Shown: positions 51,337 to 61,060 of the stretch, in pieces
Layout: every line of letters begins with the position of its first letter
How positions within the stretch are numbered: the first letter of the stretch is position 1
Origin: Nitrospira sp.
Lineage (GTDB): Bacteria > Nitrospirota > Nitrospiria > Nitrospirales > Nitrospiraceae
Length of the DNA: 64,000 bases
Direction of reading: 5' to 3'
NCBI GenBank assembly: GCA_016715825.1
Contig: JADJXO010000006.1
Coordinates: 1-64,000 of the forward strand
Notes under the pieces: model-generated
Seen by the model: the letters and a program-made list of their open reading frames with translations, nothing else
What the model was told of the DNA's origin: nothing
Database searches by the model: none
Translations under genes and position numbers: made by a program

Positions 51337-51642
51337 AGTGGTAGTCCTCTTGAGTGGTAAATGAACCAAGGAGACTCCGTGCTCCGGTGAACCCACACGG
51401 GAGGTCTTGAGGCTGTGAGCAGGTTCTTTGGTCAAACTATCCTTGGTGATGAGATACTCATTAAGACGTATAGCCAATTTGGGTAGGCAAGGTCAACGGC
51501 ACCAGGGAAAGAAAACAATGTTCGCGGTGAAGCCCGGTTTGGACAGGGTTCATTCTCAGCGGCGAAGAGCGATAGGCCATCGCGGTGCATCGGATTTTTC
51601 CGCTCTGGAGTTTAAAAGATCCCACCGGTTCGCTGCCACGAT
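51337..51642. other. Intergenic gap between paralogues A and B
   Basis: A 306-bp gap without a gene. It contains the 5' leader of paralogue A (CTCAAGAGGA) and no evident terminator hairpin with a T-tract. Gaps of similar size separate all four paralogues, suggesting separate promoters. Confidence 0.5.
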
Positions 51643-53229
51643 TTAACGCTCTGGTCGGAAAACGTTAATCGTATAAGTCTTTGGAGTTATCCCGTCCTGA
51701 GCGATTACGAGGATCGACGCTGTCGTGGTCGTATTCCGCCCAAGCGAGACTGTCACGCGCCCAGTCGGAGTTCCCGCTGCAGCGATGACCGAACCGCCCG
51801 AGGACATTTCTGCATTCGGATCCGACTTGGTTGCGGTCATGGTGATGGTTTCATCGTTTGCGGAAACGCTCGCATTATAAGTCAGCTGGCCTGGAGAAAA
51901 GCTGGGACTCAATGTGCCGACTGATAGCGTCAAGTCCGAAAGGTTACTGTCAGTCGAAGGCGCCAATCGGTTCACGGTGACGGCGTAGATCTTGGAGTCG
52001 CCGTTCGGTGCTGCGACGGTAATTGATATAGTCTTCCTGGTCCCTGGCCCGTCGAGCGCTATGTTCGCTTGGCCTCCGTTTGGCACATCCCCGGAGATCA
52101 CGGCATTCGGATCAGATTTGGTGGCTGTGACGGTGACGGCGGTGACACCGGTGGCCACCTCGACATTGTACTGCGTAGTGCCGGCAGAAAAGACGGGGTC
52201 CAGGGTACCAGGAGATACATTAAGGGCTTCTAAATTGTTATCAGCCGACAGTGCCGCGCGGTTCACCGTGATGAAGTACGGTTTCTGGCTTCCATTCTGT
52301 GCAGTTACAACTACCTCTACTTCGGTGCTCGATGGACCGAGTGGCAAAGAGATGGACCGCGAACCTACACTTTGCCCGGCAATAGTCAGGCCTGCAGCTG
52401 TATCATCAGGCTCCGCAGTCACAGTGGTACTCGCAACTCTTCCACCGACATTGACGGTATAGCTCGTTCTCGTTGCGCTGAATGAAGGGGACAGAGATCC
52501 TGGTGACACGTTTAACCTCCGGAGGTTGTTGTTCCCGCGGAGGGCTGTGCGCGAGACGACCAGGGTATACTGTTTCTGAGTGCCGTTCGGCGCAATCCCA
52601 ACCACGTTGATGACGGTGCTCAGACCAGGATCTCGAAGAGGAACGGTGTGGGGTTGCCCGGAGATGGCCGCTTGGCCGTTCACCGTCATCGTCGCAGCAG
52701 GATCATCTAAGGTTGGTGTCACCCTTATATTGTTGACGCTGCTGGCGACGGAGACTTGATAGTTCAGGGTGTTTGCGTCAAATCCGGGCTCGAGAGAACC
52801 TGACGAAATCAACAAGCTCCGTAATGAATTGTTACCTGTTAAGCTGGCTTTCGTAAGGAGGACGGTATAGGTCCTCGAATTGGTCCCCGATTCTGACACG
52901 ACGATATTCACCGAAGTCGTCGATCCCGCCTCGCCGAGGGTGATGGGGCGGCTTGTCGTTGCCTCACCGTTAATCGTCACGCTGTCGCCGGCTACGGCAG
53001 GTTGTGCAGTGATGGTGACACTCGTGAGGGTGTTGGCAAGATCCGCCTTGTACTGAGTGGTTCCGCTGCTAAACCCTGGCTGTAGCGTACCTGGATCGAC
53101 GGACAAGCTCGCGAGTTCCACCACAGGGTTTACGGTTGCGGAGTCACCACAGCCGTAAAAATTCAACGCACCGGCACTCAGGAGACCAATGGCAAGATAT
53201 TGCCCCACTACTGTAAAGAAGTAGTTCAT
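51643..53229 (-). CDS. Lipoprotein with five cadherin-like beta-sandwich repeats (paralogue B)
   Basis: Start taken as ATG 53229 (MNYFFTVVGQYLAIGLLSAG, lipobox near NFYGC), although the frame extends to 53358. Post-lipid segment GCGDSATVNPVVELASLSVD. Five repeats follow, starting LASLSV, NSLRSLLISSG, NNLRRLNVSPG, NNLEALNVSPG and SNLSDLTLSVG. Typical internal blocks: VTVTATKSDPNAVISGDVP, YTVNVGGRVASTTVTAEPDD, and terminal KTYTINVFRPER. The 528-residue protein closely matches paralogue A in its last repeat. Probable surface adhesin or matrix protein; no catalytic domain. Confidence 0.83.
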   Translation of the reverse strand: MNYFFTVVGQYLAIGLLSAGALNFYGCGDSATVNPVVELASLSVDPGTLQPGFSSGTTQYKADLANTLTSVTITAQPAVAGDSVTINGEATTSRPITLGEAGSTTSVNIVVSESGTNSRTYTVLLTKASLTGNNSLRSLLISSGSLEPGFDANTLNYQVSVASSVNNIRVTPTLDDPAATMTVNGQAAISGQPHTVPLRDPGLSTVINVVGIAPNGTQKQYTLVVSRTALRGNNNLRRLNVSPGSLSPSFSATRTSYTVNVGGRVASTTVTAEPDDTAAGLTIAGQSVGSRSISLPLGPSSTEVEVVVTAQNGSQKPYFITVNRAALSADNNLEALNVSPGTLDPVFSAGTTQYNVEVATGVTAVTVTATKSDPNAVISGDVPNGGQANIALDGPGTRKTISITVAAPNGDSKIYAVTVNRLAPSTDSNLSDLTLSVGTLSPSFSPGQLTYNASVSANDETITMTATKSDPNAEMSSGGSVIAAAGTPTGRVTVSLGRNTTTTASILVIAQDGITPKTYTINVFRPER

Positions 53230-53594
53230 AAGAGTGCTCGTTATTCCTTTTGTATCAAATGATGGATGCGTTCGTCGTTCTAGATGAACACAATCAGAAA
53301 TTCGATGGTCGGCAGAAGGCTCTAGAGCTGACTGCCTTGTCAGACACAGGGTACGCAATCAATCGTATAACGAATCTGATCGGTTGGGTCAACAGAGAGG
53401 TGGTAGGAGTTGTAAGGATTGCAAATAGTGTGACTTCTACGAGACAGGAATATCCTACCCGAGAGGTGCCTTCCATAGCTGAGCACGCGGTTTAGCATGC
53501 GATTGCTGAGAGAGGCGTGCTTGGTATAGCCCAACACCGCTTGAAAGACCTACGCGTGACGCTGGATCTCGCCGCTTGAAATTGATTGGAGAAC
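53230..53594. other. Intergenic gap between paralogues B and C
   Basis: 365 bp with no gene. The stretch near paralogue B is A/T-rich and may hold its promoter. Short frames here (for example 53250-53495 rightward) lack RBS and domains. Confidence 0.45.
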
Positions 53595-55949
53595 CTATAC
53601 TCCAGATTGCCCAGTGCTGATGGTCACCGTCAAGGAGTCACTCGGATTGGACTCACGGTTTGTTGCAGTGTTGGTCACTGTGCTCGTAATCGAGTGTTGG
53701 ATTCCTTCATTATCCCCACTCAGGGGTGTCGTCGGCTGGAGAGTGTTTGCTGCCTGATCGAAGATCGAACCGACTCTGGTTCCATCCACATAGAGATTCG
53801 GAGTTTGTCCAGGTCCCGGCTGAGGTATTCTGAATCTCGGGGTTGTGAAAGTGGTGATGTTGTCCGACCTGCTAGTGCCAGGGACGCACCCATCAGGATC
53901 AGGGTTCTCAGGACTTGGTGGCTCAAGAAGAGGGCAGGAGTCATCCTCGGCAATTAGGTCTGGTTCGCTCGCCGGTGGTGCCGGTGGTGCTGCTGGCTCT
54001 GGCTGGGTCACCGTCATGGAGTAAGTCCTGTCCGTGCCATTTGGCGCAATCACGCGAACTTCTATTTCAGTGGTCGATGGACCACCTGTGAGAGGAATAG
54101 AACGAGAATTCCCCCCTTGGTTATTGATCTCCACGGTTGCATTTGAATCCTGGGGAATGGCGGTTACGGTGATGGCAGTAGCGCTGCTGTTAACGTCGTT
54201 TACGGCATAGTCAGTCCTAGCCCTTGTTGTACTAAACGAGGGACTTAGGGTGCCCGGCGAAACGGTCAAACTCTGAAGATTGTTATTTCCCGATGGTAGG
54301 GGAGGGGCTGCTCGGTCTACGGTAATGGTGTAAGGCTTTATGCTGCCATTCGGTGCTCTTACCGCGATAGTGATGGTGGTGCTCAACCCAGCATCACGCA
54401 ACGGAATGATGTGAGTCTGCCCGGAGGTCGTGATCGGCCCGGGCCCGTTCGCCGTAACGGTCAGGGTTGCAGCGGGATCGTCCAGCGTCGGCGTAACCCT
54501 GATGCTGGCCACGGTGCTGGCCACATCGACCGTGTAGATCGTGGTATTCGGACTGAAACTAATCAGGTTAGGACTTGAGGTACTCAGCCTCACCGTCAAC
54601 GCCGACAGATTGTTGTTCCCCGAAGGCGGGGGAGGGGCTGCTCGGTCTACGGTAATGGTGTAAGGCTTTATGCTGCCATTCGGTGCTCTTACCGCGATAG
54701 TGATGGTGGTGCTCAACCCAGCATCACGCAACGGAATGATGTGAGTCTGCCCGGAGGTCGTGATCGGCCCGGGCCCGTTCGCCGTAACGGTCAGGGTTGC
54801 AGCGGGATCGTCCAGCGTCGGCGTAACCCTGATGCTGGCCACGGTGCTGGCCACATCGACCGTGTAATTTAGATCATTTGCATTGAAGGCTGAGTCAAAG
54901 GAGCCAGGTGATACGGTTATGTTTCGGAGATCATTATTCCCGCCAAGAGGAGCACGAACCACGTTCACTGTATAGACTTTGGTTGTGCCATTCTGTGCGA
55001 CGACAACGATGTTATTAATGAAGTTCGAACCAGGCGCAGGCAATGGAGTGGTTTGAGCCTGTCCGGAGGTGGCGGCTGTTCCATTTACGCTCATGCTCGC
55101 AGTAGCATCTTGCAGTCTTGGGGTAATCCTGACGCTGGTCACATTGTTCGCCAGGGTGGCTGGCAAGTTCACCGTGTAGCCGGTCCTAGTTGCCCTGAAG
55201 GATGGGTCTAAAATCCCCGGAGCCGTGGCTAGTCCCTGCAAATTGTTATTGCTTGACGCCCCACGACTCACTACGATCTCGTAGGATTTCGTGCTTCCAT
55301 CCTGAGCTGTGATGAGAATTGGAATGGTGGTAGCTTGGCCGCCATCATTGAGATTGACTGTGCGTGTTTGGCCGGAGGTTGACGCTTGCCCATTTACGGT
55401 CATCGTCGCGGCAGAGTCTGAGGGAGTAGGGGTGATATTTACGGTGTCAACACTATTGGCGACACTGGCCGTATATCTCAATGTATTTGCATCGAATGTG
55501 GGAGCTAGAGCTCCTGGTGAAAACCCCAAGCTATCTAATGAATTATTCCCGTTTAAGTTCGCTCTCTTAACTTGGACGGTATAGGACTTTGAAGTGCCTC
55601 CTGTGCCTGTATCCGTGACGACAATCGTGACGGTCTGCTGTTCGCCTGGAGTTGGGAGCGTAATGGTTTGACTCGAAGCTTGCTGGTTATCGAAGCGTAT
55701 AGTGTCTCCAGCTACTCGAGGAGTCGCGGTGATCGTTGTGCTCAAAAGATCGATGGAGAGTTGAACGGTGTAGCCAGTTGTTGCGGGATTAAATGGTGGC
55801 TCTAGTGTTCCATCGGAGACTGAGAGATTCCCGAGTGCTGCCGGCTCGCCAACACTTGCTGTATCCCCGCAGCCGAAGCTGCTCAATCCGGTGGCGATGA
55901 GGAGCCCGGTGGCTAGCAATCGTCCAGAGAGCCTTAGAGTGTGTCGCAT
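53595..55949 (-). CDS. Lipoprotein with six cadherin-like repeats and a C-terminal Ig-like domain (paralogue C)
   Basis: The 784-residue product starts at ATG 55949 (MRHTLRLSGRLLATGLLIAT, lipobox near SSFGC). Six repeats open at LGNLSVSDG, NSLDSLGFSPG, NNLQGLATAPG, NDLRNITVSPG, NNLSALTVRLS and NNLQSLTVSPG. Repeats 4 and 5 share an identical 79-residue stretch from the 238-bp exact duplication. A proline-rich linker (~640-690) leads to a last domain, SDNITTFTTPRFRIPQPG then LYVDGTRVGSIFDQAANTL, resembling bacterial Ig-like (Big) domains of adhesins. Largest of the four. Confidence 0.83.
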   Translation of the reverse strand: MRHTLRLSGRLLATGLLIATGLSSFGCGDTASVGEPAALGNLSVSDGTLEPPFNPATTGYTVQLSIDLLSTTITATPRVAGDTIRFDNQQASSQTITLPTPGEQQTVTIVVTDTGTGGTSKSYTVQVKRANLNGNNSLDSLGFSPGALAPTFDANTLRYTASVANSVDTVNITPTPSDSAATMTVNGQASTSGQTRTVNLNDGGQATTIPILITAQDGSTKSYEIVVSRGASSNNNLQGLATAPGILDPSFRATRTGYTVNLPATLANNVTSVRITPRLQDATASMSVNGTAATSGQAQTTPLPAPGSNFINNIVVVAQNGTTKVYTVNVVRAPLGGNNDLRNITVSPGSFDSAFNANDLNYTVDVASTVASIRVTPTLDDPAATLTVTANGPGPITTSGQTHIIPLRDAGLSTTITIAVRAPNGSIKPYTITVDRAAPPPPSGNNNLSALTVRLSTSSPNLISFSPNTTIYTVDVASTVASIRVTPTLDDPAATLTVTANGPGPITTSGQTHIIPLRDAGLSTTITIAVRAPNGSIKPYTITVDRAAPPLPSGNNNLQSLTVSPGTLSPSFSTTRARTDYAVNDVNSSATAITVTAIPQDSNATVEINNQGGNSRSIPLTGGPSTTEIEVRVIAPNGTDRTYSMTVTQPEPAAPPAPPASEPDLIAEDDSCPLLEPPSPENPDPDGCVPGTSRSDNITTFTTPRFRIPQPGPGQTPNLYVDGTRVGSIFDQAANTLQPTTPLSGDNEGIQHSITSTVTNTATNRESNPSDSLTVTISTGQSGV
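54299..54866. repeat. 238-bp perfect direct repeat (54299-54536 and 54629-54866)
   Basis: Two copies 330 bp apart are identical across all 238 bases, including third codon positions. The period equals 110 codons, one domain repeat. The segments flanking each copy diverge, so only this piece was recently copied or homogenised. Confidence 0.95.
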
Positions 55950-56273
55950 GTCAAGCTTAATCACTTTCTTGAAAGGTGGCAGTGCGGAAACGGTCGATTC
56001 TATAAATTTGAGATTCAGAATTCCAATAGCGAGGGCAGGCTCGAAATCCATCAATTCATGCTGCTAGAAATAATTGGGGTTTGAACCTATAGCTGAATCT
56101 TGCGGGTCAGGTCAAGAGTCCGAATGGCCCTGTGGTAGGTGCGTAAAGGGTAAGGCAATAGAGACGGGTTCGAGTTTCCTTGCAAGGGGTGGATTTTTTC
56201 AGAAAATACTTGGTTGTCAGCTCACCGGAGGGCAGTGGGCGAACGATATGTCCCCGGATAAGGCCCTATTCTT
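55950..56273. other. Intergenic gap between paralogues C and D
   Basis: 324 bp without a gene. The right part borders the stop codon of paralogue D. The left part contains the leader of paralogue C, with TCAAGAAAGTGATTAAG resembling the leader of D (TCAAGAGAAAGTAATCGG). Confidence 0.5.
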
Positions 56274-57920
56274 CTATGGGGAAGGAGCTATCAGCGATTG
56301 GATCACGGTGATGCTATAGCGCGTTTCGCTTGTTGAATCCTGCGAGATAACCGTGACGACTATTTCCGTGAATATCCCGAATAATGGCACAGTCACCTGA
56401 CCACTTGAGATGCCTGGTGCGGCAATCACCGTACCCAAGACGGATGCCGTGGCCTGCGGATCGGACTTTGTTGCTGAGATCACCACGGCATTAACGCTAT
56501 TGTCGACGCTCGTTGTGTAGAACAACTGGTTCGGGTCAAATGCTGGGTTCAAGATGAGGGTGGTAGGTCCTGAGGACAGGGTTAAGCCAGATAGTCTGCT
56601 GTCGTTCGAAGCGGCCCGTTGGACGGTGACGGTGTAGGTCTTTTGAACGCCACTTGGAGCGATCACGAGAATGTTAATACCTGTGCTCGACCCTGGTGTT
56701 CCGAGCGCAATATCACGGGGCTGGCCGGAACTTGTTCCCTGGCCATTTATTTCCATTGTGGCATTCGCATTCTGGAGTGTCGCGGTGACAGTTACACCGT
56801 TGACGTTGGTGGGTACTTGTACCGTGTAGGTTAGCAATGCCGAATCGAAAGTAGGAGTCAGAGATCCCGGTATTACCGTCAATGCAGACAGATTGTTGTT
56901 GTTGGAGGGTGCCGCTCGATTCACGGTGATGCTATAGGTCTTGCTGTTTCCATTTGGTGCGGTCACGGTGATTGAGATCGGTGTGGCGGTCCCAGGCCCA
57001 CCGAGCGAAATAGTGGCTTGACCGGTTGCTTGCCCAGTTCCAGGATCAGCGATGGATCCAGAGAGGACAGCATTAGGGTCGGATTTGGTCGCAGTGACAG
57101 TGACTTGAGAAACGTTATTGGTCACATCTACGGTGTAGGTCATGATGTTCGATGCGAAGGTAGGTGACAAGGGGCCAGGTAGGACGCTCAAATTCGACAA
57201 ATTGTTATCGCTGGACAGGCGATTTACGGTGATCCCGTAAGTCTTTATGGTGCCATTGGGAGCAGCTACAGTGATTGTGACTGGTGTAGCGGTCCCTGGC
57301 CCTCCAAGTGGAATCGTGGCTTGTCCAGTGGCGACTCCTGCCCCAGCGGTCAGCGATCCCGACATCACGGCGTTTGGGTCTGATTTGGTTGCGGAAACGG
57401 TCACGCTGGTGACGGTCGCCGCTACATTTACCGTGTAGTCTAATGTATCTGAGGTAAACGCAGGGGCCAAGGTGCCCGGCGTCACAGTTAAGGCTGACAG
57501 GTTGTCGTCGCTCGATAAAAGTCTTGTGACATGAATGGTATAGGTGGTCTCATCGCCGGTCGCTTGTGAGAACAAGACGATCGTGATGGTGGTAATCGAT
57601 CCTGGCGTACCCAGTGAAATAGCGCGTCCTTGCCCCGCAGTGGTGACCAATCCGTTGATCGTCATCTCTACCGTGCTGCCTTTGGGAGTGGCCGTTACCG
57701 TGACGCTATCGGCAGAAGTGGGCGCATTGACTTTGTAGCTCGTCGTATTGCTGAAAAAACCAGGCTGGAGTGTGCCGGGAGTGACGACCAAGCTGGCGAG
57801 AGGGACTCTGACATCCTCCGACACTGACACGGAGTCGCTGCAACCGTTGGAACTCAAGCTGAGTGTGAGGAGAAACGCGACGACAAATCGTTGTCCAATG
57901 TAGATCAGATCCCGTCTCAT
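56274..57920 (-). CDS. Lipoprotein with five cadherin-like beta-sandwich repeats (paralogue D)
   Basis: A 548-residue product beginning MRRDLIYIGQRFVVAFLLTL with lipobox SSNGC. Post-lipid SDSVSVSEDVRVPLASLVV. Five repeats begin LASLVVTPG, DNLSALTVTPG, NNLSNLSVLPG, NNLSALTVIPG and SRLSGLTLSSG, with cores VTVSATKSDPNAVMSGS and GTATPVTITVAAPNGTIKT. The 5' leader TCAAGAGAAAGTAATC is shared with paralogue C. Ends YSITVIQSLIAPSP. Same proposed role as its neighbours; this is the first gene of the array in the direction of transcription. Confidence 0.83.
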   Translation of the reverse strand: MRRDLIYIGQRFVVAFLLTLSLSSNGCSDSVSVSEDVRVPLASLVVTPGTLQPGFFSNTTSYKVNAPTSADSVTVTATPKGSTVEMTINGLVTTAGQGRAISLGTPGSITTITIVLFSQATGDETTYTIHVTRLLSSDDNLSALTVTPGTLAPAFTSDTLDYTVNVAATVTSVTVSATKSDPNAVMSGSLTAGAGVATGQATIPLGGPGTATPVTITVAAPNGTIKTYGITVNRLSSDNNLSNLSVLPGPLSPTFASNIMTYTVDVTNNVSQVTVTATKSDPNAVLSGSIADPGTGQATGQATISLGGPGTATPISITVTAPNGNSKTYSITVNRAAPSNNNNLSALTVIPGSLTPTFDSALLTYTVQVPTNVNGVTVTATLQNANATMEINGQGTSSGQPRDIALGTPGSSTGINILVIAPSGVQKTYTVTVQRAASNDSRLSGLTLSSGPTTLILNPAFDPNQLFYTTSVDNSVNAVVISATKSDPQATASVLGTVIAAPGISSGQVTVPLFGIFTEIVVTVISQDSTSETRYSITVIQSLIAPSP

Positions 57921-58150
57921 GTAAATCCGATTACTTTCTCTTGAGGTTGTGAAAGAGAGAACCGGTCATGCTTACAAACCCTAACCGCAGCTGCCGATAC
58001 TACGGGCAGGGATGAAATCGGTCTAGCCCTACATAGGTAAGGGTTTGCTGGGTTTGAAGATGTGGCTGCTGAGAAGATGAACGCGATTCTCGAACAGAAC
58101 GGACAAAACGGCCTATGACATAAGAACGTTGAGTTTGCGCGGTGAACGGG

Positions 58151-59533
58151 TCAGCGCTTGGTTTCTGAATCGTTCTTTGTTTGGGTAAGGAGTTCGGTCT
58201 TGGAGGGAACCTGAGTGAGAAGGTCCGGACGCACTTGGAACACCCCATGGATTCGTTGGCCGGTCGCATAGAGGAGATCGCCTCCCCGGTTGCCGAGCGT
58301 CAGTTTTCCGACTCTTTTACCGTCTTTCCCGGTAGCCACAAATTCAGCACTTGGCGCCAACAACCCATAGGGGGCCAGTGGGGAGGATTGTTTCAGGACA
58401 CGTTCTTCAGCCGGAAGGTTCGCTACCCGGCTGACGAAGAGATCGGCAGCTTCCTGAATAACCTGCATCATGGGTTGGTCTTCGAGCACCCACTCACCGT
58501 TTTGGTGGATCAACACGTACTGCTGATCTCGTGTCTTCACCGACAACATCGCCACGTCCGTAGAATCGAGCCCAAGGAGTCTCTTGTCCTGAAGATTGAA
58601 AAGGTCTCTCGTTAGGTCCTTGATCAGAACAGGGTTCATGCGATAGAGCGGCCCCTCCGATGTGGTTTGCGCGATCGCCTCACCACTGTGCGGGTCCGGT
58701 TGATAGAGTCGGACGGACTGGTCTCCGCCTGCGGTGTACACGGTGATCTTCACTTTTTGCGTCGTGAGGGTTGTGGCAACGGTGTCTCGTTCAGGGCCGG
58801 GGTCGATAATGTTGAGTGCTTTCAGATCCTCCAACCGAAACATCAATGACCGGACTTCATTCTGATCGGCTTCAGCTTCGACAGGGTAGGTGATCTTCCA
58901 GGATGGTCTGGGCTGACCCTTCGCCACGTTGGCGATCACAATTTCAGTTGTCGGGTATGTCAGGCGGACTCTCTCGACGTCGTTTTGCGTGAATCGCAGC
59001 AGCTCCTTGCGGCGAAATGTCATCAACGATTTATTGATGAAATCTTTCGGTGCGAGGGTCGTCAATAACACGCGCTGGTCTGACGCCCGAAGAGCGTACA
59101 AGGTATTGGAGAGGGGGCCGCTGTCGCCGATAGAAATGATCTCCTGCTGCCCTCCTGCTCTGATAGTCAGGGTGCTCACAGGCTCTTCGAGCCCGAATGA
59201 TGCCAAGGTAGAGGATTGTTTCTCGAGAGTCCTGGTGACGGTTCCTGTCACCAGTGCTCGAATAAGCGCCTGCACTTCGCGGCTATCGGCGTCTGTTTGA
59301 AGCGGCGCTATGATCGACCATTTCCCTGGGGTGTCCTGCTTGAATTTGATCAGTCCCTGGGCAGTCGTGATCGAGAGTTCGGTGATAGCGGTTTCCGGAA
59401 AAGGAAGAAGTTGCTTCTGTTCAATGTCCCGTTTCTCTTCCTGTTGCTTGGCCGGAAACTCCACCAGGTAGAGATAGCCACCCAGACCAGCGAGAAGCAC
59501 CAGCATCAGGAGTGTCGAAAGGTAGCGTGACAT
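58151..59533 (-). CDS. DUF4340 domain protein of a Gld-type ABC system
   Basis: A 460-residue membrane-anchored protein (LSTLLMLVLLAGLGGYLYLV at the N-terminus) with tandem DUF4340 units: LSITTAQGLIKFKQDTPGKW then IRALVTGTVTRTLEKQSSTL and ASFGLEEPVSTLTIRAGG; a second set is around LAPYGLLAPSAEFVATGKDG. DUF4340 proteins accompany GldG-like proteins. It begins 3 nt after the upstream GldG-like stop, so the four genes 62819-58151 form one operon. Confidence 0.85.
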   Translation of the reverse strand: MSRYLSTLLMLVLLAGLGGYLYLVEFPAKQQEEKRDIEQKQLLPFPETAITELSITTAQGLIKFKQDTPGKWSIIAPLQTDADSREVQALIRALVTGTVTRTLEKQSSTLASFGLEEPVSTLTIRAGGQQEIISIGDSGPLSNTLYALRASDQRVLLTTLAPKDFINKSLMTFRRKELLRFTQNDVERVRLTYPTTEIVIANVAKGQPRPSWKITYPVEAEADQNEVRSLMFRLEDLKALNIIDPGPERDTVATTLTTQKVKITVYTAGGDQSVRLYQPDPHSGEAIAQTTSEGPLYRMNPVLIKDLTRDLFNLQDKRLLGLDSTDVAMLSVKTRDQQYVLIHQNGEWVLEDQPMMQVIQEAADLFVSRVANLPAEERVLKQSSPLAPYGLLAPSAEFVATGKDGKRVGKLTLGNRGGDLLYATGQRIHGVFQVRPDLLTQVPSKTELLTQTKNDSETKR

Positions 59534-59536
59534 AGG

Positions 59537-61060
59537 CTAGAGGCGTCTGCGCTTTCTCCATACGATGATGCCGGTGAGCAACGTCATGAGAGGAAGGAAG
59601 ACGACCTGAATATAGATCAGTGTTCGTTCCTGGGTGGGGTTGGGCGTGAACGGATGCAATGCCGGTTCTCTGGGGGCGATAGAGATCAAATCTCGTTCCT
59701 CGGCCAGCCACCCCATGGTATGGAGAAAGAAGTCGCTGTTGCCGGGAAAGTTAAAGAAGGCATTGGACACGAAGGTTGAGTTGCCGATGATGGCGATGGC
59801 TGGGCGAGGGTCGCCTTCTTTTAGAGCCTGCTTGGGAGCCAATGCAGCGGCCATGGGGAGCGGTCCTTTCACATCTTCTTTTTCACTGAGACTCACGACC
59901 CGGCCTTGCATGTTTGTTTCAGCCCAACTGTTCGGGGACGTTCGGGCGAGCGGCACGAAGTCCCAGTCTTTTCCGATCGCCTCGTCGAAGGTGACATGCT
60001 GTGAAAGCGGAAACAGTACGGCGGACGTGAGGTCCTGCGTGATCTCATGCTCGGTAAACGTTCGGACGAGTAACGCGGTAAGGTCCCCTTGAGCCAATCG
60101 ATCTTGCAGATCCACCAGCACTCCTGGACCAAGCCCCAGGCCCCAATGGGCGAGTAATGATTCCAAGCCGGTCTGGGTATCGGGATCAGCCAACACCAAC
60201 AGGTGGCCACCCGTATCCACGTAGGCTCGAATTCGCTCTTGTTCGTCCTTCATCACAGTACGACGTGGCCCGGCCAGGACCAGCACCGATGTGCTGTCCG
60301 GCACAGCTGACTCCTTGAGGAGCGAGACGGTGCCGATGTCGTACCCTTGTCGAGTGAGGGCTTCTTTGGCGATCGACAGGCCGTTCCGTTCCTTATCTTC
60401 GATACTTAATTCACTATGGCCTTCGACAAAGACGATACGCTTTTTGGAATCCTTGGAGATACGAATCAACGCGCCGGTCAACTCGACCTCAGACGGTGAG
60501 GTGACGCGGATGGTCTGTCCGTCACTCTCAAAAATAGCCGTATCGGTCCGGAAGATCCCATAGTTCTGGGCCATCTTGGGCTCTTTCTCAGGATCGATGA
60601 ACTCCACGCGGAGTTTCGTAGAAGCTTGCCGGTAACTCTCCAGCCGTTCCTTAAATGCTTGGTAGCCGGGGTCTTTTTCTCGAGTAAACACGGTGATGTT
60701 GACGTCGCGTGGCAGCGTTCTGAGGACGCGATAGGTTTGTGGGGCGAGTGTGAAATTCTGATTTTCCGAAAGATCCCATCGTACGGAGTGGCGTGACGCG
60801 AGGAAGTTCACGATGACCAGAATGCCTAAAAACAGCAGGATCATCACGGCGCTGTTCAGCCCCATCTTCGTGGAGCGCCGGCCGGAGAACGCTTTCACGG
60901 TCTCGAAATGCAAGACGAAGAACAGTACCAAGGATAGGAGCGTCGCCCCTTCCGCAATCGTGACGGCCCACAACCAGTCAGGCCGAAGGCTATAGGCGAT
61001 CATGCCACCGATTCCGAGGGCAACTCCGATCAGACCGAGAGGAATGGATTTGAGGCTCAT
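59537..61060 (-). CDS. GldG-like ABC auxiliary/membrane protein
   Basis: A 507-residue protein with N-terminal membrane segments (IPLGLIGVALGIGGMIAYSL and MGLNSAVMILLFLGILVIVN), a periplasmic GldG/DUF7088-type domain (TYRVLRTLPRDVNITVFTRE, then LRVEFIDPEKEPKMAQNYGI and AYVDTGGHLLVLADPDTQTG), and a C-terminal helix (IYIQVVFLPLMTLLTGIIVW). Its start overlaps the permease stop by 4 nt. In Bacteroidetes GldG is needed for gliding, while in other bacteria the homologues form exporters of unknown cargo. Confidence 0.88.
   Translation of the reverse strand: MSLKSIPLGLIGVALGIGGMIAYSLRPDWLWAVTIAEGATLLSLVLFFVLHFETVKAFSGRRSTKMGLNSAVMILLFLGILVIVNFLASRHSVRWDLSENQNFTLAPQTYRVLRTLPRDVNITVFTREKDPGYQAFKERLESYRQASTKLRVEFIDPEKEPKMAQNYGIFRTDTAIFESDGQTIRVTSPSEVELTGALIRISKDSKKRIVFVEGHSELSIEDKERNGLSIAKEALTRQGYDIGTVSLLKESAVPDSTSVLVLAGPRRTVMKDEQERIRAYVDTGGHLLVLADPDTQTGLESLLAHWGLGLGPGVLVDLQDRLAQGDLTALLVRTFTEHEITQDLTSAVLFPLSQHVTFDEAIGKDWDFVPLARTSPNSWAETNMQGRVVSLSEKEDVKGPLPMAAALAPKQALKEGDPRPAIAIIGNSTFVSNAFFNFPGNSDFFLHTMGWLAEERDLISIAPREPALHPFTPNPTQERTLIYIQVVFLPLMTLLTGIIVWRKRRRL

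Noticed and set aside
50320..57920. The repetitive region as a possible CRISPR or minisatellite
   Set aside because: The repeats are ~100-codon protein domains with diverged sequence, not short identical repeats with unique spacers.
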